NCBI GenBank assembly: GCA_000783305.1
Contig: JROE01000010.1
Location: 153,914 to 217,913 of the forward strand
DNA: 64,000 nucleotides
Source of the DNA: Sphingobacteriaceae bacterium DW12
Lineage (GTDB): Bacteria > Bacteroidota > Bacteroidia > Sphingobacteriales > Sphingobacteriaceae
Direction: 5' to 3'
Part shown: piece after piece, positions 7,975-16,191 of the stretch
Numbering within the stretch: position 1 is the first letter of the stretch
Layout of the letters: each line of letters starts with the position of its first letter
Notes under the pieces: model-generated
Told to the model about the DNA's origin: nothing
The model's database searches: none
The model's input: only the letters and a program-made list of their open reading frames with translations
Made by a program: the position numbers and the translations under genes

Positions 7975-9696
7975 TTACAAAGCTTCAATATAAGACTTTG
8001 CAAACTCATCTTCTGGATTGATGCTCAACGTCGCTTGGAAATGCTCCTTTGCTTTAGCATTGTCACCTTTTGCGTAGTTGTAGTAACCAAGGTAGTTATT
8101 TGCGTCTACCAAATATTCATTATATTTTGCATCAGCTGGCTTTGCCTTGATAACTTCAATCAACTTAGTAAATGAAGGAACAAATAATCCCTGTATTTTT
8201 TCAGGCTCAGCAATGTTGTCTAAACCTAATTGCGCAAATCCTCTGTAGTAAAGTGCTGGAATCAAATACTTATCTACAACTTCTTGTTTCGTAGCTGCAA
8301 CAACAACTCCAAATCCTTTGTCCGCTTTATCAAAGTAAGCTTTACCATCTTCTTCAGCAGCAACTTTTTTCTGTCCTAAATTATAGTTGATTTCGCCAAT
8401 GTAGTAGTTCGCATCATAGTAGTACTCTGACTCTGGCATGGAAGCAGGAATCTCAAAAATCATAGCAGCAGCTGCCATATCTTGATCCTGGTACTTTGCA
8501 AATGCCGTTTCAGCAACTTCTGGCAACAACTCATCTTTATCCATCTCTATAGCTTTTTTCAAAAGCTCTATTCCTTTATCTCTATTTGCTACAGAAGCAC
8601 CTGTAGTATCAGCTGCTGCTACACCAATATTAGCCAATCCAGCGAACAAGTAGTCACGGGAAATAACACGTTCTGGCTTCATCTTAGCAAATAAGGAGTT
8701 CAAATACTCCAATGATTTTGCATAATCTTTATCTTGGTTATAAGCTCCGTAACCTAAGTAACGATAGATTTTTGGATCTACATCAGGATTTTGCGCTAAT
8801 TCTTCAGAAACCTTTTTCAACTCCGCGTACTCACGTGCATATACCAAGAAATCCGCATATCTAATTTTGGCCTCTAAAGATTTGTCTCCGGTAAGGTCCA
8901 AGTATTTTTTATATGCATCTACCCCCTGTTTGTTGATTGCTTTATATTTCTCCTCATCGTCTTCTTTTAAAGAAGATGCACGATACGTTTCCGCCAATTC
9001 ACGGAAAGTTGGTGCATAGGTAGCAAACTCCTGTGTCAACGCATTTAATTGCTCAATAGCCACATCGTAAGCTTGTGCTCTACGTGTAATAACAGCCTGT
9101 CCGATTTTGGCCCGTAACAAACCTTCATCTAATGTGAGGGCATCACGATATTGAACATAAGCCAAGCTTGACTCATTCATGCCCGCATATGCATCTCCTA
9201 ATGCTAAAGGAACCAATGCATCCTTTGCATTCTTGGCTTTGGCCTGAGTCAAGTATTCCAATGCTTTAGCAAAATCTGGCTTCGGAGCATCGATCAATGC
9301 ACGACCTGAAAAATATAATGGGAGGTAGTCCTTCTTGCCTAAATCAGAAGTCGCTGTCGTGAATTTTTGTTCGGCCGCTGCTTGATTGTTGTTCTTCAAA
9401 TCAACAATTCCCAAACCAACTGTATTCAATTGAATGTTTTTCGGGTCATTTGTCAATCCATTATTGAAGATAATAGCAGCAGAATCAACCCGATCATTCA
9501 CAAGATAAATCTGACCTAAATAAAAATAATTCTCTCCATCCTTTGGTTTCTTTTGCACCAAATTCTCCAACATCACTTTTGCTTTATCATATTGCTCGGC
9601 CTCCATCGCTGCCTGAGCATCTTTCAAGCTCTGTGCACTTGCTGTTCCAACAGCTCCTGCAAATAATAGACTTAAAAATAATTTGCTTTTTGTCAT
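7975..9696 (-). CDS. Periplasmic tetratricopeptide-repeat protein
   Basis: 573 residues with a clear Sec signal peptide (MTKSKLFLSLLFAGAVGTASAQ) followed almost entirely by TPR-like helical pairs. Examples are AEQYDKAKVMLENLVQKKPKDGENYFYLGQ near residue 35 and a C-terminal unit ending NYAKGDNAKAKEHFQATLSINPEDEFAKSY. No catalytic motif is visible, so a scaffold or adaptor role in the periplasm is inferred. It is the last gene of the exbB-exbD-exbD-tonB cluster, 39 bases after the binding-lipoprotein gene and before a strong terminator. This suggests it works with the Ton system, though the partner is unknown. Confidence 0.85.
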   Translation of the reverse strand: MTKSKLFLSLLFAGAVGTASAQSLKDAQAAMEAEQYDKAKVMLENLVQKKPKDGENYFYLGQIYLVNDRVDSAAIIFNNGLTNDPKNIQLNTVGLGIVDLKNNNQAAAEQKFTTATSDLGKKDYLPLYFSGRALIDAPKPDFAKALEYLTQAKAKNAKDALVPLALGDAYAGMNESSLAYVQYRDALTLDEGLLRAKIGQAVITRRAQAYDVAIEQLNALTQEFATYAPTFRELAETYRASSLKEDDEEKYKAINKQGVDAYKKYLDLTGDKSLEAKIRYADFLVYAREYAELKKVSEELAQNPDVDPKIYRYLGYGAYNQDKDYAKSLEYLNSLFAKMKPERVISRDYLFAGLANIGVAAADTTGASVANRDKGIELLKKAIEMDKDELLPEVAETAFAKYQDQDMAAAAMIFEIPASMPESEYYYDANYYIGEINYNLGQKKVAAEEDGKAYFDKADKGFGVVVAATKQEVVDKYLIPALYYRGFAQLGLDNIAEPEKIQGLFVPSFTKLIEVIKAKPADAKYNEYLVDANNYLGYYNYAKGDNAKAKEHFQATLSINPEDEFAKSYIEAL

Positions 9697-9735
9697 AATC
9701 TATTTGTGTTCTATTTATATTTTCTAATTAACGAA

Positions 9736-10674
9736 TTATTCCACTTTATCCCTAATAATAATTTCTCTTCCTGGCATTGTTGCCGGGACCAAATCCGCTT
9801 TAAGCATAATGCGTTGTCCACGATCTCCAGTTACGAAGGCGGAGAATCCCAGCCCAAGTCCCATGTCAGGTTGATAGTTCAAAATATACACTGGACGACT
9901 TAATGCATACAAACCTGCTGCCAAATTTGACTGATTAGGACGGTAAAATTTACCATCGCCATCTTTAGTCAGTGAATTTTGAACGCTTAAGGTACGAATT
10001 TTCTCTATATTTTTAAAAGATCGTTTTGCATTTAACCATTGATTGTATCCTATAACGCCTATACCGTCTGTATGTTGTGCGATATAAGCAAGCACTTCAT
10101 CGCCATTTTCCATTGCTTTCACATACTGGGATGAAATCTTTTCCACCTTACCAATCTCTTTCAACTGCCTTAATGTACTAGAGTTTACATTATCCAATAT
10201 TAACGAATAATCGGCGCCAATATTTTCCCCCTTTAAGATTCTTAACACGTTTTCTACGCTAATACTCGTGTCAGGACGGCTGTTATTCACGACAAAAACT
10301 ACAGCATCTGTTGCAATCTGAAATATTTTCGGAGTGACAGACTTCTTTTTAAAATAATCTTCTTCTACTTCGTTCAATGTCCGGGTCATAATAGCTGTCT
10401 TTGCGCGTCCCTGCAACATCAAATTGATACCCTTTACCTCCGGCGCGCCAATAAGCTGAATTTTTGATTCCTTATATGAATTTTGAAAAACATCAACCTG
10501 TTCCTTGACAATAGGTATCAAAGTCTCATCGACAATAACGGGCAGCTGCCCCTTCAATATATCGCCATGTTTTGCGTCATCCTCGTCTGCCGTTTTACGA
10601 TTAGCGCACGATGTACTGACTGTAACGAACAATATTAAAGACAAAATAATCTGAAAATTAATTTTACGTATCAT
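9736..10674 (-). CDS. PstS-like substrate-binding lipoprotein
   Basis: 312 residues with a lipoprotein signal (VSTSC lipobox near residue 23). The body resembles the phosphate ABC binding-protein-like domain: VIVDETLIPIVKEQVDVFQ, a central ATDAVVFVVNNSRPD strand and a DGIGVIGYNQW segment are typical of PstS-family folds. No pst permease or ATPase genes are nearby; it sits between a small membrane protein and the TPR gene in the TonB cluster. A role as a periplasmic ligand sensor or Ton-associated component, and not a classical ABC importer part, is inferred. The ligand cannot be read from sequence. Confidence 0.75.
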   Translation of the reverse strand: MIRKINFQIILSLILFVTVSTSCANRKTADEDDAKHGDILKGQLPVIVDETLIPIVKEQVDVFQNSYKESKIQLIGAPEVKGINLMLQGRAKTAIMTRTLNEVEEDYFKKKSVTPKIFQIATDAVVFVVNNSRPDTSISVENVLRILKGENIGADYSLILDNVNSSTLRQLKEIGKVEKISSQYVKAMENGDEVLAYIAQHTDGIGVIGYNQWLNAKRSFKNIEKIRTLSVQNSLTKDGDGKFYRPNQSNLAAGLYALSRPVYILNYQPDMGLGLGFSAFVTGDRGQRIMLKADLVPATMPGREIIIRDKVE

Positions 10675-10719
10675 ATCGACTTATGACTATAGATTTAGTA
10701 AAAAGATTAAACAGGAATA

Positions 10720-10977
10720 TTAATTCCTAAAGTTGTTCTGCCACAACCTTGCAAACCGCATGAAAGAATAAACGATCAGCAAGATTCCGAAGAACGTGCG
10801 ATAAGTTGGGTTTATATCCAATGGAAACTTATTCCAAAAAATAATCAACAGGCCCAATGTAAAATAAAGGCCGAACATAAATAGTCCTAAAATGGACAGA
10901 AATCGCTTTAGAGGCGATTTCTGTCTATAATTTGAACTGTTAAAATTACTATTTGTCACCAAATTATTAATTAACAA
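10720..10977 (-). CDS. Small two-helix membrane protein of the tonB cluster
   Basis: 85 residues: a polar N-terminus rich in Asn, then two hydrophobic stretches (FLSILGLFMFGLYFTLGLLII and FFGILLIVYSFMRFA). I do not recognise a named family. The start overlaps the tonB stop by 11 bases, which supports it as a real, translationally coupled gene. It lies between tonB and the PstS-like lipoprotein gene. It could be an accessory membrane anchor of this Ton system. Confidence 0.7.
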   Translation of the reverse strand: MLINNLVTNSNFNSSNYRQKSPLKRFLSILGLFMFGLYFTLGLLIIFWNKFPLDINPTYRTFFGILLIVYSFMRFARLWQNNFRN

Positions 10978-11839
10978 TATTTAATCGAATTGGTAGTGTG
11001 TAGGCCACACGCACCGGGCGTCCATTCTGGATACCTGGAGACCATTTCTTTGCCTTTTTCAACAAAGTAACAGCAGCCTGTCCTGTACCGTACTGCAAGT
11101 CACGAATCACCTTGATATCTGTAAGGCTACCGTCTTTCTCCACGACAAATGAAACTTGTACCACACCATTTACACCTTGCTCCGTTGCCGCAGCTGGGTA
11201 TTGGTAATTGTCACCAATCCACTTCATAAAGGACTTCATTCCACCTGGTGGCTCAGGGTTGACCTCTACCGCAGTAAAGATTTCATTTGTACCTGCTCCG
11301 TCAGGAGTTCCTTTCTCTGTACCTGTCACAGCACCATCAACTTTCTTAGGACCAAATTCTCCGGTTGGTACACCAGAAGCTCCTTTAGTACCTTTCAAAG
11401 TAAGGCGTGCAGGGGTCTTCTTGTCATCCTTGAATTCTTCCTGAGCAGCAACCTCTTCCTTTACTTGGTTTTTAGGTACTACTTTCGGTTCCGGGAAACG
11501 TATAAGGTCTTCCGCTGGTGGCTCCTGAGCGATACGCTGAGGCTGTTCTTCCACTGGAAGAGGTTCTTCTTCCTCTTCTGGCTCCGGAATCACCAAGTCT
11601 TCCAATGTCACTTCTGTGATCACAGGAGGTGGTTCGACCGGCTTATCAGGAATCAACTTGATGTTGAAGATCTTTGGAATACTCAAGAGAATAACCACAC
11701 CAATTACGATTACTAAACCAATGTTAGTAGCTCTTGGCGCCAGTTTACGTAGCTGGTAAGCTCCGTATTCTCTATTTCTATTCGCAAAAACGACGTCTAG
11801 CCATTCCTTTTTGAATAAATCTAATTTTGAACCAAACAT
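10967..11839 (-). CDS. tonB: TonB family energy transducer
   Basis: 290 residues. A cytoplasmic N-terminal segment (with YGAYQLRK, a common Bacteroidota TonB N-terminal motif) is followed by one membrane helix at about 38-58, then a Pro/Glu-rich periplasmic linker (PEPEEEEEPLPVEEQPQ). The C-terminal TonB domain is at about 205-290 (YPAAATEQGVNGVVQVSFVV ... AKKWSPGIQNGRPVRV). It should couple the ExbB/ExbD proton-motive complex to outer-membrane receptors. It follows exbD by 36 bases in one transcription unit. Confidence 0.93.
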   Translation of the reverse strand: MFGSKLDLFKKEWLDVVFANRNREYGAYQLRKLAPRATNIGLVIVIGVVILLSIPKIFNIKLIPDKPVEPPPVITEVTLEDLVIPEPEEEEEPLPVEEQPQRIAQEPPAEDLIRFPEPKVVPKNQVKEEVAAQEEFKDDKKTPARLTLKGTKGASGVPTGEFGPKKVDGAVTGTEKGTPDGAGTNEIFTAVEVNPEPPGGMKSFMKWIGDNYQYPAAATEQGVNGVVQVSFVVEKDGSLTDIKVIRDLQYGTGQAAVTLLKKAKKWSPGIQNGRPVRVAYTLPIRLNIVN

Positions 11840-11875
11840 AATTTCTTATTTTTTTGCGTTTAAGTATTTATAATA

Positions 11876-12427
11876 CTAATCGTTATACAAATTCTCACGC
11901 TTTAACAAATCTATTTCCTCTGGAGTGATTTTAGAAATCATATAGCGTTTGATATCTACAATTTTCATCTCGTCCAATACATCGACTAGATTACGTTGTA
12001 CAGATTTCTCACTTGGTCTGATTACTACGATCAAATCCTTTCCTCCAGCGGCAGCCGGAACTTTTGCTTTCATTTCAGTGATGACTTTACGCAATCCCTC
12101 TGTGCTATAATCTATAGCTGTCGGAGGTGTAATCGGACTTTTTAATTGTCCGTAATACCATAAAATCTTATTATCTGAACCCAATAGTAAGGTAATAGAA
12201 CGATTATCCGCAATCTCTAAATTGTCGGAAGCATCCATCTTATTCTTATCAGGCATCGCAACGTCCATCGCTTGAGGCTTGTTTAAAGACGTGGTCAACA
12301 TGAAGAAGGTAATCAATAAAAACGCAAGATCTACCATGGCGGTCAAATCGACCTTACCACCGGATTTCTTACTTCTTACTTTGCCACCTTTCCCCTTTTT
12401 ACCGGAGTCTTGATTTAATTCTGCCAT
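11876..12427 (-). CDS. exbD: ExbD/TolR family biopolymer transporter (second copy)
   Basis: 183 residues with a single N-terminal membrane helix, DLTAMVDLAFLLITFFMLTTSL, containing the conserved proton-pathway Asp, after a Lys/Gly-rich cytoplasmic tail. The periplasmic part is typical of Bacteroidota ExbD. It is the second of two non-identical exbD genes between exbB and tonB, a paired arrangement common in this phylum that suggests a heteromeric ExbD component. Confidence 0.93.
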   Translation of the reverse strand: MAELNQDSGKKGKGGKVRSKKSGGKVDLTAMVDLAFLLITFFMLTTSLNKPQAMDVAMPDKNKMDASDNLEIADNRSITLLLGSDNKILWYYGQLKSPITPPTAIDYSTEGLRKVITEMKAKVPAAAGGKDLIVVIRPSEKSVQRNLVDVLDEMKIVDIKRYMISKITPEEIDLLKRENLYND

Positions 12428-12457
12428 TTTTCTTTTATCTATTTAATGAGACTCCGA

Positions 12458-13114
12458 TTATTCATTACCTTTCAACCCAGTTACAAAACTGAATTTATTT
12501 TGTTTCTGATTACGAAGTGTCTCAATGACTAAATTAACGGATGGATATTTTTCATTAGCATCTGCTTTGATTGCAATCTTCATCGGTCCTGGATCAACGA
12601 AATTCTTTTCGCCTTCCTTTTCCTTTGTGATTTCAGCAGTAGCTAGTCTTGCTGACTGTACCCAATGATACAATTCGTTCGTATTGTTCTCCGTGCTATC
12701 TACAGGAATTCCCGTTTGCACGCCCGGTAGTACTCGTTGACTCGTTTCAAGGGTCAACAACTGACGCAGATTCTTGATTGGAACACCGAAATCTTCGCTA
12801 AGCTCAAATTTCTCGTAATCCTCTGCAGAGAACTGGACATTGTATTTTGCGGACATTCTCTCCAACATCCTTTTGCGGACTTCACGTTCCTTTACTCCGA
12901 AGAATACTTTACCTTCCCCACCGATTGTGATAACTCCAAGATTGGTATCTGGTAATTTATCTTTTGTAGTGGAAGCAGGAGTATCAACAGGGAACGCTTC
13001 TGGTTGACGCGCTGTAGATGTCAATACGAAGAATGTAAGAAGCAAGAACGATACGTCACACATCGCCGTCATGTCGATGGACGTACTTGATCTTTTTACT
13101 TTTGCTTTTCCCAT
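12458..13114 (-). CDS. exbD: ExbD/TolR family biopolymer transporter (first copy)
   Basis: 218 residues. The membrane helix SIDMTAMCDVSFLLLTFFVLTSTA with the conserved Asp lies near residue 25, followed by a periplasmic domain about 35 residues longer than that of the downstream ExbD. It is probably the partner of ExbB in using the proton gradient. It is separated from exbB by a 93-base spacer and from the second exbD by 30 bases. Confidence 0.93.
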   Translation of the reverse strand: MGKAKVKRSSTSIDMTAMCDVSFLLLTFFVLTSTARQPEAFPVDTPASTTKDKLPDTNLGVITIGGEGKVFFGVKEREVRKRMLERMSAKYNVQFSAEDYEKFELSEDFGVPIKNLRQLLTLETSQRVLPGVQTGIPVDSTENNTNELYHWVQSARLATAEITKEKEGEKNFVDPGPMKIAIKADANEKYPSVNLVIETLRNQKQNKFSFVTGLKGNE

Positions 13115-13207
13115 TTTTCTTTACTTCTAAAATTAATTACTCAATCCTTTGACTATATGATGCTTTTAGTTTTCAGATTCCATAAAGAATCTGAAAAAAA
13201 GCAAATC

Positions 13208-14038
13208 TTATTTGTGGTTAGCAGCGTACGTTTGTACGATTGAGAAACCAGCCTCGTCAATTGAGTAAGTTAATTTGTCGATTTTTGCAGTCAAGATGTT
13301 GTACATAACGATTGCAAAAGTTGAAGTTGCGATACCTGTTGCTGTATTGATAAGGGCCTCAGAGATACCGTTTGCTAATTTAGCTGAATCTGGAGCACCA
13401 CCTGTTGCCAAAGCTGAGAAGGCCTTGATCATACCTGTTACTGTACCCAATAGACCTGTCAATGTACCAATAGAAACTAATGTAGCGATAACGTTCAAGT
13501 TTTTCTCTAACATTGGCATTTCCAATGCTGTAGTCTCTTCAATTTCTTTTTGGATAGCTACAGCTGATTTTTCAGCATCTAATCCTGTGTTTGCAGATAC
13601 ATCTTTGTATTTCAACAATCCTGCTTTGATTACGTTCGCTACTGAACCTTTTTGTTTGTCACATTCCGCAATAGCTGTGTCAATATTACCACCGTTGATT
13701 AATACTTGTACTTTTCTTACGAAGTTTCCAACATTACCAGTACCTGAAGCTTTGTTGATAACGATAAAGCGTTCGATAGAGAATACCCAAACCATCAAGA
13801 ACAACCCGATTAGAACCGGTACTACTGCTCCTGCGTGGTAAACCATTCCTAAGTAATTTCCTTGTAGTGGTTGATTTTCTGGGTTTCCTTCTTGGAAGTT
13901 AGATGGAGCTCCCATCACATATTTCCATACGATGAAACCAACAATGAAACAAATGATGATTGCTAAACTTGCAAATAGGGAACCTGAATTTCCGCTCTCT
14001 TGCTTTGCAGGACTAGTTGTTTTTGGTGCGTTTGCCAT
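13208..14038 (-). CDS. exbB: MotA/TolQ/ExbB proton channel family protein
   Basis: 276 residues with an N-terminal membrane helix (LFASLAIIICFIVGFIVWKYV) and further hydrophobic segments around 70-90 and 170-240. The family core is GTLTGLLGTVTGMIKAFSALA with a later GISEALINTATGIATSTFAIV. It is the first gene of the energy-transducing cluster and would supply the proton-channel component that energises TonB. A candidate promoter lies about 95 bases upstream. Confidence 0.94.
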   Translation of the reverse strand: MANAPKTTSPAKQESGNSGSLFASLAIIICFIVGFIVWKYVMGAPSNFQEGNPENQPLQGNYLGMVYHAGAVVPVLIGLFLMVWVFSIERFIVINKASGTGNVGNFVRKVQVLINGGNIDTAIAECDKQKGSVANVIKAGLLKYKDVSANTGLDAEKSAVAIQKEIEETTALEMPMLEKNLNVIATLVSIGTLTGLLGTVTGMIKAFSALATGGAPDSAKLANGISEALINTATGIATSTFAIVMYNILTAKIDKLTYSIDEAGFSIVQTYAANHK

Positions 14039-14479
14039 TTTTACTAAATTTTAGATTTTTTACTGTTGTTTAATATAATGTTTAATTCAATTATGTGCAA
14101 TTCAATTCTCTATTTGTTGTCCATATGAGAAACAAATATAGCATTTTGTAGTAAAAACAAAATTAATGCTGCATTAAAATACAATTTATTAAATTCTGCA
14201 TTTAACTTTGAACTCTAATTACGAACAATCCATCAGCAGAATCATTGTCCATCAGTCTTATCATGTCAAAGCCATGCGTAATGCTGTAATATTTTACAAT
14301 GAAAACCATTTTTTTTTTGATATCCAAATTAATAAATCATTAAGTGTTAAAAATAAGTAAGTGGTTACTCACAGCAATCTTTCAAATACCAAGTGTTTTT
14401 TTAACGTCAAATTATGTGTTATATTATATCAAGGCCGTTACAAATACCAACAAACAAACGAAGAACCAAGGCTAAACCA
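14039..14479. other. Intergenic region exbB - SUI1 gene
   Basis: 441 AT-rich bases with no credible gene. It contains the exbB leader and candidate promoter (14133-14160). A T10 run lies near 14309-14318 without an obvious stem beside it. I see no further supported element. Confidence 0.5.
14133..14160 (-). promoter_or_regulatory. Candidate Bacteroidota-type promoter of the exbB operon
   Basis: On the minus strand a TATATTTG box (TAnnTTTG, -7 element) at 14140-14133 is preceded by a TTG at 14160-14158, spacing 17. This would give a leader of about 90 bases for exbB. Read by eye from the known consensus; untested. Confidence 0.4.
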
Positions 14480-14830
14480 CTATCCACCAACCACTTTGAC
14501 TTTATACCCTTCTGCGTTCAATAATTCAACTATTTTTTGTTTAAAATCTCCTTGTACCATTATTTCACCATTCTTAGCTGTACCCCCTACTCCACATTTT
14601 TGTTTGAGCTTCTTGCCTAGAATTTCCAAATCGGACTCAGCACCGATGAAACCAGCAACAATTGTAACAACTTTACCCTTTCTCATCTTCTTATCCAACA
14701 TCACTTTGAGCTGTTGTTTGTTTGGGGGCAATGTATCAGCCTCCTCGGCTAACTCTCCCCCTTGATACTCAAAGTCATCAGAGGTAGAATATACTATTCC
14801 TTCAAATCGTTGTTTCTTTTGTTTACTCAT
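14480..14830 (-). CDS. SUI1/YciH-like translation initiation factor
   Basis: 116 residues. The C-terminal two thirds form a SUI1 (eIF1) domain: GKVVTIVAGFIGAESDLEILGKKLK and the conserved KCGVGGTAKNGEIMVQGD. Bacterial YciH homologues influence start-site fidelity, but the role in this phylum is inferred. It is directly after the lipid kinase gene (9-base spacer), so the two are probably co-transcribed. Confidence 0.9.
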   Translation of the reverse strand: MSKQKKQRFEGIVYSTSDDFEYQGGELAEEADTLPPNKQQLKVMLDKKMRKGKVVTIVAGFIGAESDLEILGKKLKQKCGVGGTAKNGEIMVQGDFKQKIVELLNAEGYKVKVVGG

Positions 14831-14839
14831 AATACTAAT

Positions 14840-15718
14840 TTAGCAAATTATTCGAAGTGACTTAGGTAAAATTTTGATATCCAATTTTTTTCCTAGTTCA
14901 AAAGGCTCACCATCTACATGCGCCGCACCATCCTGCTCGCGCTCGATATAAATCTCCTTTCCGGGAATAATCTCGACATATTCAGATTGATCGGCAGATT
15001 TATTGAAAAGGTGAAAAACCATCATTGGCAATGTATAAAGCGGGAATTTATGCACAATACAGACATCCAGCAATCCGTCATTAACCGACGCTTGTGGAGC
15101 AATATAAGCGTTATTGCCATATTGCGGAGAATTGGCCACGCTAATCATAAAAGCCTCACGTTCATATGGCACTCCGTCAATGGTGAGCTTGTATGTGCAG
15201 GGCTTATAATTTGTCAATACGTTGATAACGGATTTTAAATAGCCGATTGGCCCTCTGATATTTTCATTTGCAAATCGATCGCTAACGGATGCATCAAAAC
15301 CAATTCCTGCAATATTGAAAAAATTCCGACCATTAATAATTCCAGAATCCACTTCGACTGATTCAAATCGATTCAACCTCCTCAGTGCCGCACTTTCATT
15401 CATAGGAATTCCCAAATAAAGGGCAAGGCCATTCCCAGAGCCTTCGGGAATAATCCCTAATGGGATCCCAGAACCGACCAATGCTGACCCCAGCTCATTG
15501 ATGGTGCCGTCCCCTCCGACAGCAACTACCGCATCATAGCCCTCTTGAATGGCTTTCAAACCCAATTCATATGCGTGATTGGGGTGATTTGTCTGTTGAA
15601 AAGTAGGATTAAACTTCTCTAAATCTAAAACTTCCAACACCTGCTTATTGAATGCAGTCTTCCTTCGTCCTCCGGAGATAGGGTTGATTACAAATAATAT
15701 TCGCTTTCTTTCGGCCAT
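14840..15718 (-). CDS. Diacylglycerol/lipid kinase family protein (YegS/DgkB-like)
   Basis: 292 residues of the DAGK catalytic family. Nucleotide-binding motifs visible are NPISGGRRK near residue 12, GGDGTINELGSALVGS near residue 68 and IIPEGSGNGLALYLGIP. A HVDGEPFELG motif lies near the C-terminus. Family enzymes phosphorylate diacylglycerol or sphingoid/long-chain lipids. In a sphingolipid-making group such as Sphingobacteriaceae a sphingoid substrate is possible but not determinable here. It is first in a two-gene unit with the SUI1 protein. Confidence 0.9.
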   Translation of the reverse strand: MAERKRILFVINPISGGRRKTAFNKQVLEVLDLEKFNPTFQQTNHPNHAYELGLKAIQEGYDAVVAVGGDGTINELGSALVGSGIPLGIIPEGSGNGLALYLGIPMNESAALRRLNRFESVEVDSGIINGRNFFNIAGIGFDASVSDRFANENIRGPIGYLKSVINVLTNYKPCTYKLTIDGVPYEREAFMISVANSPQYGNNAYIAPQASVNDGLLDVCIVHKFPLYTLPMMVFHLFNKSADQSEYVEIIPGKEIYIEREQDGAAHVDGEPFELGKKLDIKILPKSLRIIC

Positions 15719-16024
15719 ACAGGTTTCTCTTAAACTTTTACCGGATAAAGATAGACAAAAGCCCCTATATTAGGCGAAAGGATGTACAATATCAAGTCAC
15801 TTTCATATCTATTTGATTCGTTCTCCAATTGCGACAGACCCTACTTGATTTGTGGGATGGAATATCAAACGATTTTTCATTCGTGTTTGTGCAATCTATA
15901 CTATAGGGGTATTTCAAGTGTTCACGCCATTCGAAAAAGAATATTCAAATCCTTGCTTTAGACTAACGGTTTCATTTTGACTTGCTGACTACAAAATTGA
16001 ATTTTAAAATTCGGTAAAGAGTCG
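15719..16024. other. Divergent spacer between lipid kinase gene and metK leader
   Basis: About 300 AT-rich bases between divergently transcribed genes. No open frame or repeat stands out. It must hold the kinase promoter, but I found no convincing box on the minus strand. Confidence 0.4.
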
Positions 16025-16191
16025 TAGATTTGCGCAACAATTTGTGGATTGATTTGCGTCAATGGATAATATTCCATGACTGGAGATTGCAACCACAGTA
16101 AAAAAGTGCTAAGACCTATCAACTTCTGTGTTTTTCACTTATCTGTGATTTTTTTCCCTTGCCGAATCATCTTACATTAATTAAGATACTT
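16025..16191 (+). promoter_or_regulatory. metK promoter and structured leader (candidate attenuator)
   Basis: A TAGATTTG -7-like box at 16025-16032 predicts a transcript starting near 16037 and a leader of about 155 bases. The leader can form a long nested hairpin (TGTGG 16043-16047 with CCACA 16093-16097; TTGC/GCAA; TCAATGGA/TCCATGA). A competing stem CACAG 16094-16098 with CTGTG 16126-16130 is followed by T5, and a small TCAC/GTGA hairpin is followed by T7 (16149-16155). The two main stems share bases and exclude each other. Known SAM riboswitch consensus sequences were not recognised. By-eye folding only. Confidence 0.35.

Noticed and set aside
11156..11716. 186-residue plus-strand ORF opposite tonB
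   Set aside because: Antisense to the Pro/Glu-rich tonB linker; composition is a by-product of the real frame.
13275..13841. 188-residue plus-strand ORF opposite exbB
   Set aside because: Hydrophobic composition mirrors the antisense of exbB membrane helices; no start context or family signature.
16037..16191. Known SAM riboswitch before metK
   Set aside because: The conserved cores of SAM-I, SAM-II and SAM-III that I know were not found; only a generic hairpin competition is visible, so it is reported as a candidate attenuator instead.
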